Notes under the pieces: generated by a model
Database searches by the model: none
Told to the model about the DNA's origin: nothing
Seen by the model: only the letters and a program-made list of their open reading frames with translations
Part shown: positions 1-8,210 of the stretch, in pieces
Layout of the letters: each line of letters begins with the position of its first letter
Numbering within the stretch: the first letter of the stretch is position 1
Source of the DNA: Camelimonas lactis
GTDB lineage: Bacteria > Pseudomonadota > Alphaproteobacteria > Rhizobiales > Beijerinckiaceae
DNA: 64,000 bases
NCBI RefSeq assembly: GCF_004342915.1
Contig: NZ_SLWL01000012.1
Coordinates: 62,001 to 126,000 of the forward strand
Direction: 5' to 3'
Program-made: the position numbers and the translations under genes

Positions 1-317
1 ATGCCCGGCCGCAGCTTCACTTCCTTGACTTCAACCGTCTTCTGCTTCTTGCGCGCCTCGGACTGTTTCTTCTGCTCGAGGAACTTGAAGCGGCCGAGGT
101 CGAGAATCTTGCACACCGGCGGCGTGGAGTTGGGCGCGATCTCTACCAGATCAAGACCGGCTTCCTCGGCGATGTTGAGCGCGTCAAAAAACGGCACCAC
201 TCCCCGGTTCTGCCCGGTGTCGTCAATGAGCTGGACTTCGCGGACGCCGCGAATGTCGCGGTTGGCGCGGGGCCCTTCCTTCTGTGGGGCCTGCATGGAT
301 CGCATTGGGCGACGAAT
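1..317 (-). CDS. infC: Translation initiation factor IF-3, 5' part (runs off window)
   Basis: The visible 105 residues are the IF-3 N-terminal domain, which helps select initiator tRNA and start codon on the 30S subunit. The conserved stretches [29 protein letters not shown] and the linker start VKEVKLRPG are all readable. The gene continues beyond position 1. I place the start at an ATT codon (317-315): the ribosome binding site AGGAG lies nine bases upstream at 331-327, and the resulting N-terminus (I/M-RRP...) matches the usual MRRP start of alphaproteobacterial IF-3. The in-frame ATGs at 305 and 296 have no Shine-Dalgarno. Non-AUG starts are a known autoregulatory feature of infC. The identity is certain; the start is inferred. 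Confidence 0.93.
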   Translation of the reverse strand, partial: MRRPMRSMQAPQKEGPRANRDIRGVREVQLIDDTGQNRGVVPFFDALNIAEEAGLDLVEIAPNSTPPVCKILDLGRFKFLEQKKQSEARKKQKTVEVKEVKLRPG

Positions 318-620
318 GGCGGTCTTCTCCTCTAACTGCGCGGCGGAATGGGCGGGTGTCGCCGGACGGCGGCGGTCGCCAGCGCGCAAATATAATCTGA
401 AGCCGGGACATTCGCAGAATGCGCCGGCAAGTCAAGGCGCCAGCGCGATCCGCGGCCGCCTGGGGCAACGGCGCGCCGGCGCCAGACGTTCGGGCGGTCC
501 GCCCGGCGGCGCCGGGTCACGCAGACCGCATTCATGAATCGCGGTGACGTCGCGCCCGGATGGTTTTTTGGCGGACGTCTGGCCTGACCGGCCGGGGCCG
601 GGGCCGGGCGGGGCGCGAAA
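318..620. other. Intergenic region upstream of infC
   Basis: This stretch separates the end of the glycosyltransferase gene from infC, both on the minus strand. It must hold the infC promoter. The minus strand has an AT-rich patch (TATATT, near 388-393) in otherwise GC-rich DNA and a TTGACT near 431-436, but their spacing does not make a convincing -35/-10 pair. No coding sequence or clear terminator is seen. Confidence 0.4.
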
Positions 621-1823
621 TCAGGACCGCGCCGCCGCCAGCGCCGCCACATAGGCGTCGAGGGTGGCGTTGACCATGGCTTCGAGCGAGAAATGCTGCT
701 CCACGTGCATGCGGGCGCGCCGGGTCATGCCCTCCAGCGCGCTGGCGCCCATGGTCAGGGCCGCGCCGATGGCGTCCGCCAGGGCGTCGGCGTCGCCAGG
801 CGGGACGACCCAGCCGGTGCGTTCGCTCGCTGGCACGCGCGGCGGGTAGAGCACGGTTTCCGGCACGGCGCCGAGATCGGAAACGATCACCGGGGTGCCG
901 AGGGCCTGCGCCTCCACGGCGACGCGGCCAAACGCCTCTGGCTCGGTGGAGGGCACGGTCACCACCGCCGCCGCCAGCAGCGCCGCCGGCATGTCGGTGC
1001 AATGGCCAACGCGGTGCACAACGCCCTGCAGGCCCAGCCTGTTGATCATGCCGTCCAGCTCGCGCACGTAGGAATCCCGCCCCTGCGGATCGCCCGCCAG
1101 CACGAAAGCCACGTCGCGCAGGCCGTTGTCGACCAGCTTCTTCGCCGCTTCAATGAGGACCTTCTGCCCCTTCCAGCTGGTCAGCCGGGCGGCCAGCAGC
1201 ACGATGCGTTCATGCGGCGGCAGTTTCCACGCCTTGCGCAGCGCCTCCACCCGTTCAGCCGGCACGGAGCGGGCCGAGAAGGCGTTGAGATTGGTGCCGC
1301 GATGGATGACGCGGATGCGCGGGCGGGCCTGGGGCCAGGCCGCGCAGATCAGATCGGCGGTGTAATGGGAGTTGGCGATCACCACATCACCGCGCGCCAT
1401 GACGGAATTGTAATGCACCTTGACCGGCGACTTGCCGGAATAGCTGCCATGATAGGTGGTGACGAACGGCAGGCCGAGGCTGCGCGCGGCCGCCAGCGCC
1501 ACCCATGCCGGGGCGCGGGAGCGGGCGTGCACCAGCGACACGCCCTCATCGAGGCAGATGCGCATCAGCTTGCGCGCGTTCAGCGCCATGGCGACCGGGT
1601 TCTTGCTGCGGGCCGGGAAGGGGATCCAGATGCCCCCTTCCGCCTGGAGTTCGCCGACCAGCCGGCCGCCTTCCGTCGCCACCAGCGCCCGGGCGCCGCA
1701 GCGCGCCAGCCCGGCGGCGATGTCCACCGCCGTGCGCTCGGCGCCGCCAGCGTCCAGCTCGGGAACGATCTGGAGAATGGTGCGGCCTGCGAGGGCGTGG
1801 GCGGTGGTGGGAAAATGATTCAT
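621..1823 (-). CDS. GT4-family glycosyltransferase
   Basis: A 400-residue GT-B fold glycosyltransferase. The N-terminal half has the acceptor-side motif with GGAERT near residue 26. The C-terminal half has the sugar-nucleotide signature EPEAFGRVAVEAQALG with two glutamates seven residues apart, followed by a PVIVSD element. Such enzymes transfer a sugar from a nucleotide donor to lipid or polysaccharide precursors at the inner membrane face; donor and acceptor cannot be told from the sequence. I chose the ATG at 1823 because the longer reading frame upstream has no glycosyltransferase-like sequence. The gene stands alone, divergent from the hydrolase at 2144. Function at family level is secure. 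Confidence 0.88.
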   Translation of the reverse strand: MNHFPTTAHALAGRTILQIVPELDAGGAERTAVDIAAGLARCGARALVATEGGRLVGELQAEGGIWIPFPARSKNPVAMALNARKLMRICLDEGVSLVHARSRAPAWVALAAARSLGLPFVTTYHGSYSGKSPVKVHYNSVMARGDVVIANSHYTADLICAAWPQARPRIRVIHRGTNLNAFSARSVPAERVEALRKAWKLPPHERIVLLAARLTSWKGQKVLIEAAKKLVDNGLRDVAFVLAGDPQGRDSYVRELDGMINRLGLQGVVHRVGHCTDMPAALLAAAVVTVPSTEPEAFGRVAVEAQALGTPVIVSDLGAVPETVLYPPRVPASERTGWVVPPGDADALADAIGAALTMGASALEGMTRRARMHVEQHFSLEAMVNATLDAYVAALAAARS

Positions 1824-2143
1824 TGCTGACCGGGGTCGTGACGAAAAATGGACGAAGCGTGGCGAACCTGCGCCAGGACAGGCGGATTGGACGCGCCATG
1901 ATGCCGCAGAAATGTTAACCGAACGGAATTGTCCTGATTCCGCGGTCCGGGCGCTGGACATTTTCGGGCTCCGCGCCAGAACCGCACCCCGCCCGGCGGC
2001 GCGTCAGGCGTTTGCAGGCGCGTCGTGCGTCGCTTCACGGTGGAAACATGCCTCAACCAGAAACATGAGGCGAAATTTCGTTTCCCCCGACCGGAATTTT
2101 GCGCCCGCGTCAACCAGGGCGCGTTACGCTGAAGAGGAAGCTC
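1824..2143. other. Divergent intergenic region
   Basis: 320 bases between divergent starts of the glycosyltransferase (minus) and the alpha/beta hydrolase (plus). It should carry both promoters. I see no strong consensus promoter, operator palindrome or small gene. Confidence 0.4.
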
Positions 2144-2920
2144 ATGACGGTAGAAGCTCCAGAGTTTCTTGAAGTTGGCGACGGCGACGCCGCCCGTCGC
2201 ATCGCTTTCAGACGACGCGCCGGCTCCGGGCCAACGGTGATCTGGCTCGGCGGCTTCCGCTCCGACATGCTTGCCACCAAGGCCAGCGCCCTCGATGCGG
2301 CCGCGGCGGCCTGCGGCGGCGCTTTCCTGCGGTTCGATTATGGCGGTCACGGGGAATCTGGCGGCCGGTTCGAGGACCTGTGTGTCACCGCCTGGCTGGA
2401 GGACGCCCTCGCCGTCATCAACCGCTTCGGCGGCGGGCGGCCGGTGCTGGTCGGCTCCTCCATGGGCGGCTGGATCGCCCTGCTGGTCGCCCGCGAACTG
2501 GCGCGCCAGGGCAAGGCGCCTGGCGCCATGGTGCTGATCGCGCCGGCGGTTGATTTCACGGAAAAGCTGATGTGGCCGGCGATGCCGGAGGACGCGCGTC
2601 AGGCGGTGCTCCGCGATGGCGTCTGGCTGCGGCCATCGGAATATTCCGACGAGCCCTATCCCATCACCCGTAAGCTGATCGAGGACGGCGCCGGCCACAG
2701 CCTGCTCGACGCCCCCATCGATCCTGGCTGCCCGGTGCATATCCTGCAGGGCATGGAGGACCCGGACGTGCCATGGCGTCACGCAAGGCACGTGTTCGAG
2801 GCGTTGCCCGGCGTCAACGTCAATCTCACCTTCATCAAGGATGGCGACCATCGCCTGTCGCGCCCCCAGGACATCGCCCTGCTGACGCGCGTGGTCGACG
2901 CCATGCGCGCTGGCGTTTGA
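2144..2920 (+). CDS. Alpha/beta hydrolase (ABHD10-like serine esterase)
   Basis: 258 residues. A WLGGFRSDM segment follows the first strand, then the FDYGGHGESGG turn, the nucleophile elbow GSSMGGW (serine about residue 104) and a C-terminal GDHRLSR histidine. This is a complete Ser-Asp/Glu-His hydrolase. The arrangement resembles the mitochondrial/bacterial ABHD10 group of small carboxylesterases or acyl-protein thioesterases; the substrate is unknown. There is no signal peptide, so it is cytoplasmic. The ATG at 2144 is preceded by GAAGAGGAAG, a good ribosome binding site, so I rejected the longer frame starting at 2099. Confidence 0.82.
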   Translation: MTVEAPEFLEVGDGDAARRIAFRRRAGSGPTVIWLGGFRSDMLATKASALDAAAAACGGAFLRFDYGGHGESGGRFEDLCVTAWLEDALAVINRFGGGRPVLVGSSMGGWIALLVARELARQGKAPGAMVLIAPAVDFTEKLMWPAMPEDARQAVLRDGVWLRPSEYSDEPYPITRKLIEDGAGHSLLDAPIDPGCPVHILQGMEDPDVPWRHARHVFEALPGVNVNLTFIKDGDHRLSRPQDIALLTRVVDAMRAGV

Positions 2921-3094
2921 GGGTGTGACGACGGAGAGGGGCGATGGGTGGCGGCCACGGGGTGCGAAGTTGCCCGGGCCAGGCAGCCCGGGCGTGCGGA
3001 TGGCGCGCCACTGGAGCAGTTTTCGACCAGTCCGGATCGGAAACCGCCCAAGCCTTCCCCGTATTGCGCCTTCCCTGTTTTGAGTGACCTGGGA

Positions 3095-3120
3095 TCGATC
3101 AGCCGATCGCGGCTGATCGA
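3095..3120. terminator. 26-base near-perfect palindrome after the DUF1150 gene
   Basis: Eleven base pairs (TCGATCAGCCG / CGGCTGATCGA) enclose an ATCG loop, ten bases past the stop of the DUF1150 gene. No T tract follows on either strand, so it is either a weak or factor-assisted terminator, an mRNA 3'-end stabiliser or a protein site. The pairing is plain; the role is inferred. Confidence 0.5.
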
Positions 3121-3129
3121 CAGGCGCTG

Positions 3130-3381
3130 TCAGTGCAGGCTCACCGGCGTCAGGTCATTGGCCCAGGCGTTGGCCAGGGCGGCGTCGCGCGTGTCGGTGA
3201 CGAGGATCGGCGTGCCGTCGCCGGCGAGCAGGGCGAACAGCTCCATGCCAGGCTGCAGGGCCGGGGCCTGGGGAAACAGGCTCTTCACGTCTTCCGAGCG
3301 GATGGCGCGCACATAGGCGAGGCCATTGGCGGCCTCCAGGTCGGTGCTCTTCGGGCTGTTGTCAAATTCGTGTCTGGTCAT
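3130..3381 (-). CDS. DUF1150 family small protein
   Basis: An 83-residue protein beginning MTRHEFDNSPKSTDL. The centre carries LAYVRAI and DVKSLFPQAPALQPG, then LFALLAGDGTPILVTDTRDAALANAW. This matches the alphaproteobacterial DUF1150 family, whose function is not known. It lies directly downstream of hsp20 on the same strand (157-base gap), the arrangement usual for this family in Hyphomicrobiales, so co-expression with the small heat-shock protein is likely. No signal peptide or membrane segment is seen. The family call is from memory of the motif pattern. Confidence 0.75.
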   Translation of the reverse strand: MTRHEFDNSPKSTDLEAANGLAYVRAIRSEDVKSLFPQAPALQPGMELFALLAGDGTPILVTDTRDAALANAWANDLTPVSLH

Positions 3382-3538
3382 GGCTGTCCTCCTGTGCGCC
3401 CCCATTCCGGGCGACGCTGGTGCGTCATCACAGGCGCCACTGTCGCTGTGATCACGGTCGGCCGGCCGCGATTGGCCCGGCCATGACATGCGCTGCGGAA
3501 GTCATTCCCCCGCGCATGATCTGGTGCGGCGCCCGGGA

Positions 3539-3967
3539 TCAGTCCCGCGCCGCGATGTCGATGCGGCGGACGACGCGCTGGGCGTCCGGTCGCGCCACGT
3601 CGACGGAAAGAAGCCCGTTGGAAAGGTCCGCCCCGAGCACCTCCATGCCGTCGGCCAGCAGGAACGAGCGCTGGAACTGCCGCGCCGCGATGCCCCGGTG
3701 CAGGAACACCCGCGACTTGTCCTCCAGCTGCCGCCCACGGATCACCAGCTGGTTCTCTTCCAGGGTGATTTCAAGCTGGTCGCGAGTGAAGCCGGCGACC
3801 GCAAGCGTGATGCGCAGCCGCTCCGGGTCGGCGTCGCCGCGCTGGATGCGCTCGATGTTGTACGGCGGATAGCCGTCGGTCGCAGCCTTGGCGGCCCGGT
3901 CCAGCGCCTGCTCGATCTCGTCGAACCCGAGCAGGAACGGGTGGGAAAACGGTGATGCTCGCGTCAT
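3539..3967 (-). CDS. Small heat-shock protein, Hsp20/alpha-crystallin family
   Basis: 142 residues. The N-terminal MTRASPFSHPFLLGFDEIEQALDR segment is typical of rhizobial Hsp20 class proteins. It is followed by an alpha-crystallin domain from YPPYNIER to about residue 130, ending in GLLSVDVARP. The protein is an ATP-independent holdase that keeps unfolding proteins soluble. The ATG at 3967 was chosen because the family start is MTR/MRT..F.L..GFD and the upstream frame is unlike Hsp20. Upstream lie a heat-shock-type promoter (4030-4058) and two hairpins, one of which covers the ribosome binding site. The DUF1150 gene follows. Confidence 0.92.
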   Translation of the reverse strand: MTRASPFSHPFLLGFDEIEQALDRAAKAATDGYPPYNIERIQRGDADPERLRITLAVAGFTRDQLEITLEENQLVIRGRQLEDKSRVFLHRGIAARQFQRSFLLADGMEVLGADLSNGLLSVDVARPDAQRVVRRIDIAARD

Positions 3968-3993
3968 ATGGCGAAGCCCTTTCAAAAGGCGCC
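3968..3993 (-). promoter_or_regulatory. Hairpin masking the hsp20 ribosome binding site (candidate RNA thermometer)
   Basis: On the transcript, GGCG-CCUUU-UG-AAAGG-GCUU-CGCC folds so that CCUUU (3989-3985) pairs with the AAAGG (3982-3978) that serves as Shine-Dalgarno about nine bases before the ATG, with an outer GGCG/CGCC clamp. U-rich pairing over a purine ribosome binding site is how FourU and ROSE thermometers work. Hyphomicrobiales hsp20 genes are the classic ROSE targets. The pairing is seen; thermal regulation is inferred. It is short and lacks the full multi-hairpin ROSE layout. Confidence 0.5.
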
Positions 3994-4000
3994 TCGTGGA

Positions 4001-4024
4001 TTGACCCGCTGTCTGCGGCGTCAA
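4001..4024 (-). promoter_or_regulatory. Upstream hairpin in the hsp20 leader
   Basis: TTGAC-G-CCGC-AGACA-GCGG-GTCAA forms a nine-pair stem with one bulged G. It begins at or within a base or two of the predicted transcription start, so the hsp20 leader would be two hairpins in a row followed by the start codon, consistent with a structured regulatory 5' UTR. Confidence 0.5.
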
Positions 4025-4029
4025 GGCAG

Positions 4030-4058
4030 ATTTAGGGAGCGCCCGGGCTGGTTTCAAG
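4030..4058 (-). promoter_or_regulatory. RpoH (sigma-32)-type promoter for hsp20
   Basis: The minus strand reads CTTG (4058-4055), 18 bases, then CCTAAAT (4036-4030). The alphaproteobacterial heat-shock sigma consensus as I recall it is CTTG-N17/18-CCTATAT, so only one position of the -10 differs. Transcription would start near 4023, giving a leader of about 56 bases. Confidence 0.62.
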
Positions 4059-4085
4059 CGGCGACCATGCGCGCTCCGCATGGGT

Positions 4086-5114
4086 TCAGTCCGCCATCGC
4101 CATCCGCCGCAATCCTTCCGCCAGGGTGAGCGGCGGCGTCCAGCCGCTGCGCGCCAGCACGGGGCTTATGTCGATCTCGAAGGAGTCGATCAGGCTTTCT
4201 GCCATGCCGGCGCGCCCGGCCATGGTCAGCGCCCGCCGCAGCAGCAGGGGCGGGAAGGCGACGAGGCGCGGCTTCCGGCCGGTCGCGGCGCCGAGCAGGC
4301 GGACGAACTCCGGCGTCGATGGCGTCTGCGCGTCAGCCAGCGTCCAGGCGTCGACGGCGCCGGGCGGCGGCGGGTTGTCCAGGGCATGGGCGATGAACGA
4401 GGTCAGGTTTTCCAGCCCCAGGAACGAGCGGCGATTGTCGATGGCGGCGAACGGCAGCGGCAGGCCGCGCCGCACGGCCCCCAGCAGCGCCCGGATATTG
4501 GCGGTGGGATGGGGCCCGTGCACCACGGCCGGCCGCACGATGCTGACTGCGAGGCCAAGCTCCGGCGCGAGACGGCGCAGGCCCTCCTCGGCGTCGGCCT
4601 TGCTGATCGCATAGGCTCCCGAGGGGGCGAGCGGCGAGTCGCTGCTGAACGGCTGGCCTGGCCGGGTCACGTGGCCATGCACGTAGGATGTGCTGGCGAA
4701 AATCATCTGGCGCACCCCGGCGGCGGCCGCCGCCCGCGCCAGGGCAAGCGTCGGCAGGGTGTTGTGGGCGCGATACAGGGCCAGCGCCTCCGCCTCATCG
4801 CCAATGGCGCGGTGGGCCCGGCCGGCCAGATGCACCAGGGCCTCGCAGCCACGCAAGGCGTTGACCAGATTTTCGCCAGACGCGGTGGCGGCGTCGGCCA
4901 GATCGCCGATGGCCACGACGCGCGCGCCCGCGACCGGAACGCCCGCGACCGGAGCGCCCTCCGGTCCGGCGGTCGCCGCCCGTTGCAGCAGCGTCAGTTG
5001 ATGCCCGCCGCCCGCCAGCGCCGGCGCGCAATAGCGACCGATAAAGCCGCTGGCGCCAGTCAGCGCGACGCGGCGGGCAGGGCGGGCAATGGGATCAGGG
5101 GGGCGCAAATTCAT
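4086..5114 (-). CDS. NAD-dependent epimerase/dehydratase (extended SDR)
   Basis: 342 residues with the Rossmann fingerprint TGASGFIGRY near residue 20, an HLAGRAH segment, and a Ser/Tyr/Lys catalytic set in FASTSYVHG and SGAYAISKAD. The IVRPAVVHGP segment is the usual substrate-domain entry of UDP-sugar epimerases. It is likely to act on a nucleotide-sugar, perhaps in O-antigen or exopolysaccharide synthesis, but the substrate cannot be read. The ATG at 5114 is used; a TTG two codons upstream is possible. The gene is on the minus strand just upstream of the hsp20 promoter and shares no operon with its neighbours. Confidence 0.85.
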   Translation of the reverse strand: MNLRPPDPIARPARRVALTGASGFIGRYCAPALAGGGHQLTLLQRAATAGPEGAPVAGVPVAGARVVAIGDLADAATASGENLVNALRGCEALVHLAGRAHRAIGDEAEALALYRAHNTLPTLALARAAAAAGVRQMIFASTSYVHGHVTRPGQPFSSDSPLAPSGAYAISKADAEEGLRRLAPELGLAVSIVRPAVVHGPHPTANIRALLGAVRRGLPLPFAAIDNRRSFLGLENLTSFIAHALDNPPPPGAVDAWTLADAQTPSTPEFVRLLGAATGRKPRLVAFPPLLLRRALTMAGRAGMAESLIDSFEIDISPVLARSGWTPPLTLAEGLRRMAMAD

Positions 5115-5358
5115 CCCCAAGGCATGGGGGCGGCCGCGCCGGAAATCAACAGCGCCGGGCGTGATGAGAGCGGGCGCCGTTCTCCGCCGCCAGATTTTCG
5201 CGCATCCACCCCGGCGGTTGAAATTCTGACGCAGGGCTGAAATATGCCAGAGTTACGGAATGTAAGTGGCGTTCCGCGCCCATATGGTCGGGCGCGGCCT
5301 GTCATTTGACTGTTTCGCCCGCGACGATGGCGTTCCGCCGGCGAATTGAAGGGTTCTG

Positions 5359-6450
5359 ATGACAGGCAGCACGAAGCTCAGTTCTGGAGCCGCCGGCGCC
5401 GGCGAACTGGTCGCGGAAGCGGGGCCGCCTGACGCCACGTTCGGGGAGCCTTCCGCCCGCAAAAGCCGCTGGTCATGGGTTGGTCTTGTCGCCAGCCTGG
5501 CGATTTTCGCCGCGTCCGCCTTCGTCCTGTGGCGCACCGCCCACACCATCAGCGCCGCGGACGTGCTCGCCGCGCTGGCGCGCGTGTCGGCCGGGCAACT
5601 GGGCGTGGCCATGCTGCTGGTGGCGGTGAGTTATCTGCTGCTGACCGGCTATGATTTCCTCGCCTTGCGGCAGATGCGCATCAAGGTTCCGTACCGGACC
5701 ACGGCGCTGGCGTCGTTCACCAGCTATGCGGTCAGCTTCACCCTGGGGTTTCCCCTGCTCACCTCCGGCGCCGTGCGCTATCGCATCTACGCGGCGCGCG
5801 GCGTGCGCGCCCCGCAGATCGCCAGCCTCACGGTGATCGCCGGCATCACCTTCTGGCTTGGCATGGGCGTCGTGCTTGGCTGGAGCCTGATGGCCGAGGC
5901 CGGCGCCATTTCGCTGCTGGCCCACACCAGCATTTTCATCAACCAGCTTGCCGGCCTGCTCACCGCCTGCGCCGTTGTTGGCTACCTCATCTGGGTGTCG
6001 GTGAAGCACCGTTATGTGGCGGTGAAAGGCTGGCGCCTGGAACTGCCGGGCCTCAGGCTCTCGCTGGGGCAGATGGCCCTTGGCGCTGGCGACGCCTGCG
6101 CCGCCGCCGGCGTTCTGTTCGTGCTGCTGCCCGATGGCCATGGCGTCAACTTCGCCACCTTCCTCGCCATTTATGTCTGCGCCTGCATGCTGGGCATCGT
6201 CAGCCATGCGCCAGGCGGCATCGGCGTGTTCGAGGCGACCATGCTGGTGGCCCTGTCGTCGCTGCCGGGATCGCAGGTGCTGGGGGCGTTGTTGCTGTTC
6301 CGGCTCTGTTATTACCTGTTGCCGTTCCTGCTCGCGCTGGCGCTTCTGAGTGGTTATGAGATCGTCAAACGATTGAAATCCGGGCGTGACAGCCTGTGTG
6401 ATGATTCTGGCGGCGGGGCCGGGCCGGGCCTGCGTCGGGAAGCGTCGTAA
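5359..6450 (+). CDS. UPF0104/YbhN-like integral membrane protein (MprF flippase-like domain)
   Basis: 363 residues. About 40 N-terminal polar residues are followed by eight or so hydrophobic segments. The family hallmark SHAPGGIGVFEATM lies near residue 280, and SYAVSFTLGFPLLTSGAVRYR near residue 125. This is the lysylphosphatidylglycerol synthase transmembrane region without the C-terminal synthetase domain, so it is a transporter or flippase-like membrane protein and not an aminoacyl-lipid synthase. Start ATG 5359 follows GAAGGG at five bases. Its lipid substrate, if any, is unknown. It precedes phoR by 101 bases but is probably not functionally linked to phosphate uptake. Confidence 0.82.
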   Translation: MTGSTKLSSGAAGAGELVAEAGPPDATFGEPSARKSRWSWVGLVASLAIFAASAFVLWRTAHTISAADVLAALARVSAGQLGVAMLLVAVSYLLLTGYDFLALRQMRIKVPYRTTALASFTSYAVSFTLGFPLLTSGAVRYRIYAARGVRAPQIASLTVIAGITFWLGMGVVLGWSLMAEAGAISLLAHTSIFINQLAGLLTACAVVGYLIWVSVKHRYVAVKGWRLELPGLRLSLGQMALGAGDACAAAGVLFVLLPDGHGVNFATFLAIYVCACMLGIVSHAPGGIGVFEATMLVALSSLPGSQVLGALLLFRLCYYLLPFLLALALLSGYEIVKRLKSGRDSLCDDSGGGAGPGLRREAS

Positions 6451-6551
6451 CCGGGCCGGCGAAACCTGTGGAGGGCGCCCGGCGCTTTCCGGTTCAGACC
6501 GGGGGCGTCGCAAACCCCGATGGCGCGGTGATACATCCTGGGACGGATCCG

Positions 6552-7976
6552 ATGACAGCCGAGTTCACCCGGGGGGCCCAGGAGCAGGGCCAGGGAGCGA
6601 CGGAGCCGGGGACGCGCCGCCTGATGGCCCTGCGCGCGTTTCGCGCCGCGGCGCGCCTGCTGGCTCCCCTGTGCCTGGGGCTGGCTGGCGGCCTGGCGCT
6701 GGTCGCCTCCGGGATGGAGGCCGCCGCGCGCGGCTGGCCCTGGGCGGCGCTGGCGGGCATGGCGCTCTGGTTCATGCAGTTGCTGGCTGGCCGGGCGCTG
6801 CGACAGGCGCGCGCCGGCGGCGGCGTGGGCCCAAGCCGGCTGACCCCGGCCGGCGGCGCGACCGATCTGGCCTTGCCGGCGGTGGTGTCGGCCTTTCCCG
6901 ATCCGTGCGTCGCCGTGGATCGCCGCGGCGTGGTGCTGGCGATTTCAGCCCCAGCGCTGCGCCTGTTTCCGCACCTGGTCATCGGCCGGCCCATGTCCTT
7001 CGCGCTGCGCGCGCCCGAGTTTGTCGAGGCGCTGGAGGCCGTGCTGAACGGCGGCCCGGGACGGACCGTGCTGGTGACGCAGCGGGTGCCGGTGGAGCGT
7101 TCGTTCGAGATCGCCACGGCGCCGCTCGAAGCGGACCGCCGCAGGGGCGCCCTTGTGGTCCTGCGCGACCTGACGGACCAGCTGCGCGTCGCGCAGATGC
7201 GGGTCGATTTCATCGCCAACGCCAGCCATGAACTGCGTACGCCGCTGGCGACGGTGCTCGGCTTTATTGAAACCCTCCAGGGGCCGGCCCGCAACGATGC
7301 GGTGGCGCGCGAGCGTTTTCTCACCATCATGCGCGACCAGTCCCTGCGCATGAAGCGGCTGATCGACGACCTGCTGTCCCTGTCGCGGATCGAGGGCCGC
7401 GCCCACCACGCCCCGTCCGCGCCCGTGGACCTTGTGGATGTGGCGCGACAGATCACCGGGGCGCTGCGGCCGATGGCGACGGATGCGGGGGTCGATATTC
7501 GCCTGGCCGCGCCGGCGGAGCCGGTGATTGTTCCCGGCGATCGCGATGAACTGCTGCGGGTGGTGGAAAACCTGGTGGAGAACGCCGTGAAATATGGCGA
7601 TGGCGGCAAGCGCGTCGCGATCACGGTGACCACGCGCGCCGCGCCGGACGAGCCACGGCGGGAGGGCGCCGCGAAGCCGGAGGCGGGCGGGGAGGACGCC
7701 GGGCAGGCCGCCTCCGCCGCCCCATCGGAGGCCGTCATCGAAGTGCGCGATTTTGGCGCCGGCATACCCGCCGAACATGTGCCGCGTCTGACCGAACGGT
7801 TTTACCGGGTCGACGCCCAGGCCAGCCGCGGCAAGGGCGGTTCGGGCCTTGGCCTCGCCATCGTCAAGCACATCGTCAACCGTCATCGCGGCCGGCTGCA
7901 TGTCGAAAGCGTCCCCGGCGAGGGCGCGACCTTCCGCGTGGTGTTGCCGCTGGCGGACGCTTCCCACGCCGGCTGA
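6552..7976 (+). CDS. phoR: Phosphate regulon sensor histidine kinase PhoR
   Basis: 474 residues. Two N-terminal hydrophobic segments (about 36-55 and 63-80) are followed by a PAS-like region (about 110-205) and a HisKA domain with His226 in NASHELRTPL. The HATPase domain has the N box ENLVENAVKYGD, G1 DFGAGIP, F box RFYRVD and G2 GSGLGLAIVKHIV. A low-complexity insert of about 25 residues between the N and G1 boxes is unusual but harmless. It senses phosphate through the Pst-PhoU complex and phosphorylates PhoB. The pst genes and phoB follow, the standard alphaproteobacterial order. ATG 6552 was chosen over an upstream start at 6468 lacking a ribosome binding site. Confidence 0.93.
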   Translation: MTAEFTRGAQEQGQGATEPGTRRLMALRAFRAAARLLAPLCLGLAGGLALVASGMEAAARGWPWAALAGMALWFMQLLAGRALRQARAGGGVGPSRLTPAGGATDLALPAVVSAFPDPCVAVDRRGVVLAISAPALRLFPHLVIGRPMSFALRAPEFVEALEAVLNGGPGRTVLVTQRVPVERSFEIATAPLEADRRRGALVVLRDLTDQLRVAQMRVDFIANASHELRTPLATVLGFIETLQGPARNDAVARERFLTIMRDQSLRMKRLIDDLLSLSRIEGRAHHAPSAPVDLVDVARQITGALRPMATDAGVDIRLAAPAEPVIVPGDRDELLRVVENLVENAVKYGDGGKRVAITVTTRAAPDEPRREGAAKPEAGGEDAGQAASAAPSEAVIEVRDFGAGIPAEHVPRLTERFYRVDAQASRGKGGSGLGLAIVKHIVNRHRGRLHVESVPGEGATFRVVLPLADASHAG

Positions 7977-8086
7977 AGGCGCGATCAGGCGGGGCCGGAC
8001 TCACCGGTGGACGACGCTGATGCGCCGCTTTTTGTGACAGCCGGCGCCAGGGCGGGACTAATATGTTGATAGTCATGGGTTTCCAG

Positions 8087-8104
8087 ATGTCATACAAGCG
8101 TCAC
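8087..8104 (+). promoter_or_regulatory. Pho box (PhoB-binding site) upstream of pstS
   Basis: ATGTCAT-ACAA-GCGTCAC matches the two 7-base direct repeats of the Pho box (CTGTCAT, four A/T-rich bases, CTGTCAC) at about 11 of 14 repeat positions with the correct 11-base period. A plausible -10 (TAAACA, 8115-8120) lies ten bases downstream, as in PhoB-activated promoters. A single reverse half-site TGTGACAG sits at 8033-8040. The box is 106 bases before pstS. Confidence 0.72.
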
Positions 8105-8210
8105 TGGCGGGGCCTAAACAGGCCGCGCTGACCGGGGCGAAGAACTTCGCGTGGGTCAGCCGCGTTCCGCCACGGGACGCAGGACGGTTGCACAACCCTG
8201 GAGACGTACC

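Noticed and set aside
388-436. A minus-strand -35/-10 pair upstream of infC
   Set aside because: TTGACT and TATATT are separated by far more than 19 bases, so they do not make one promoter.
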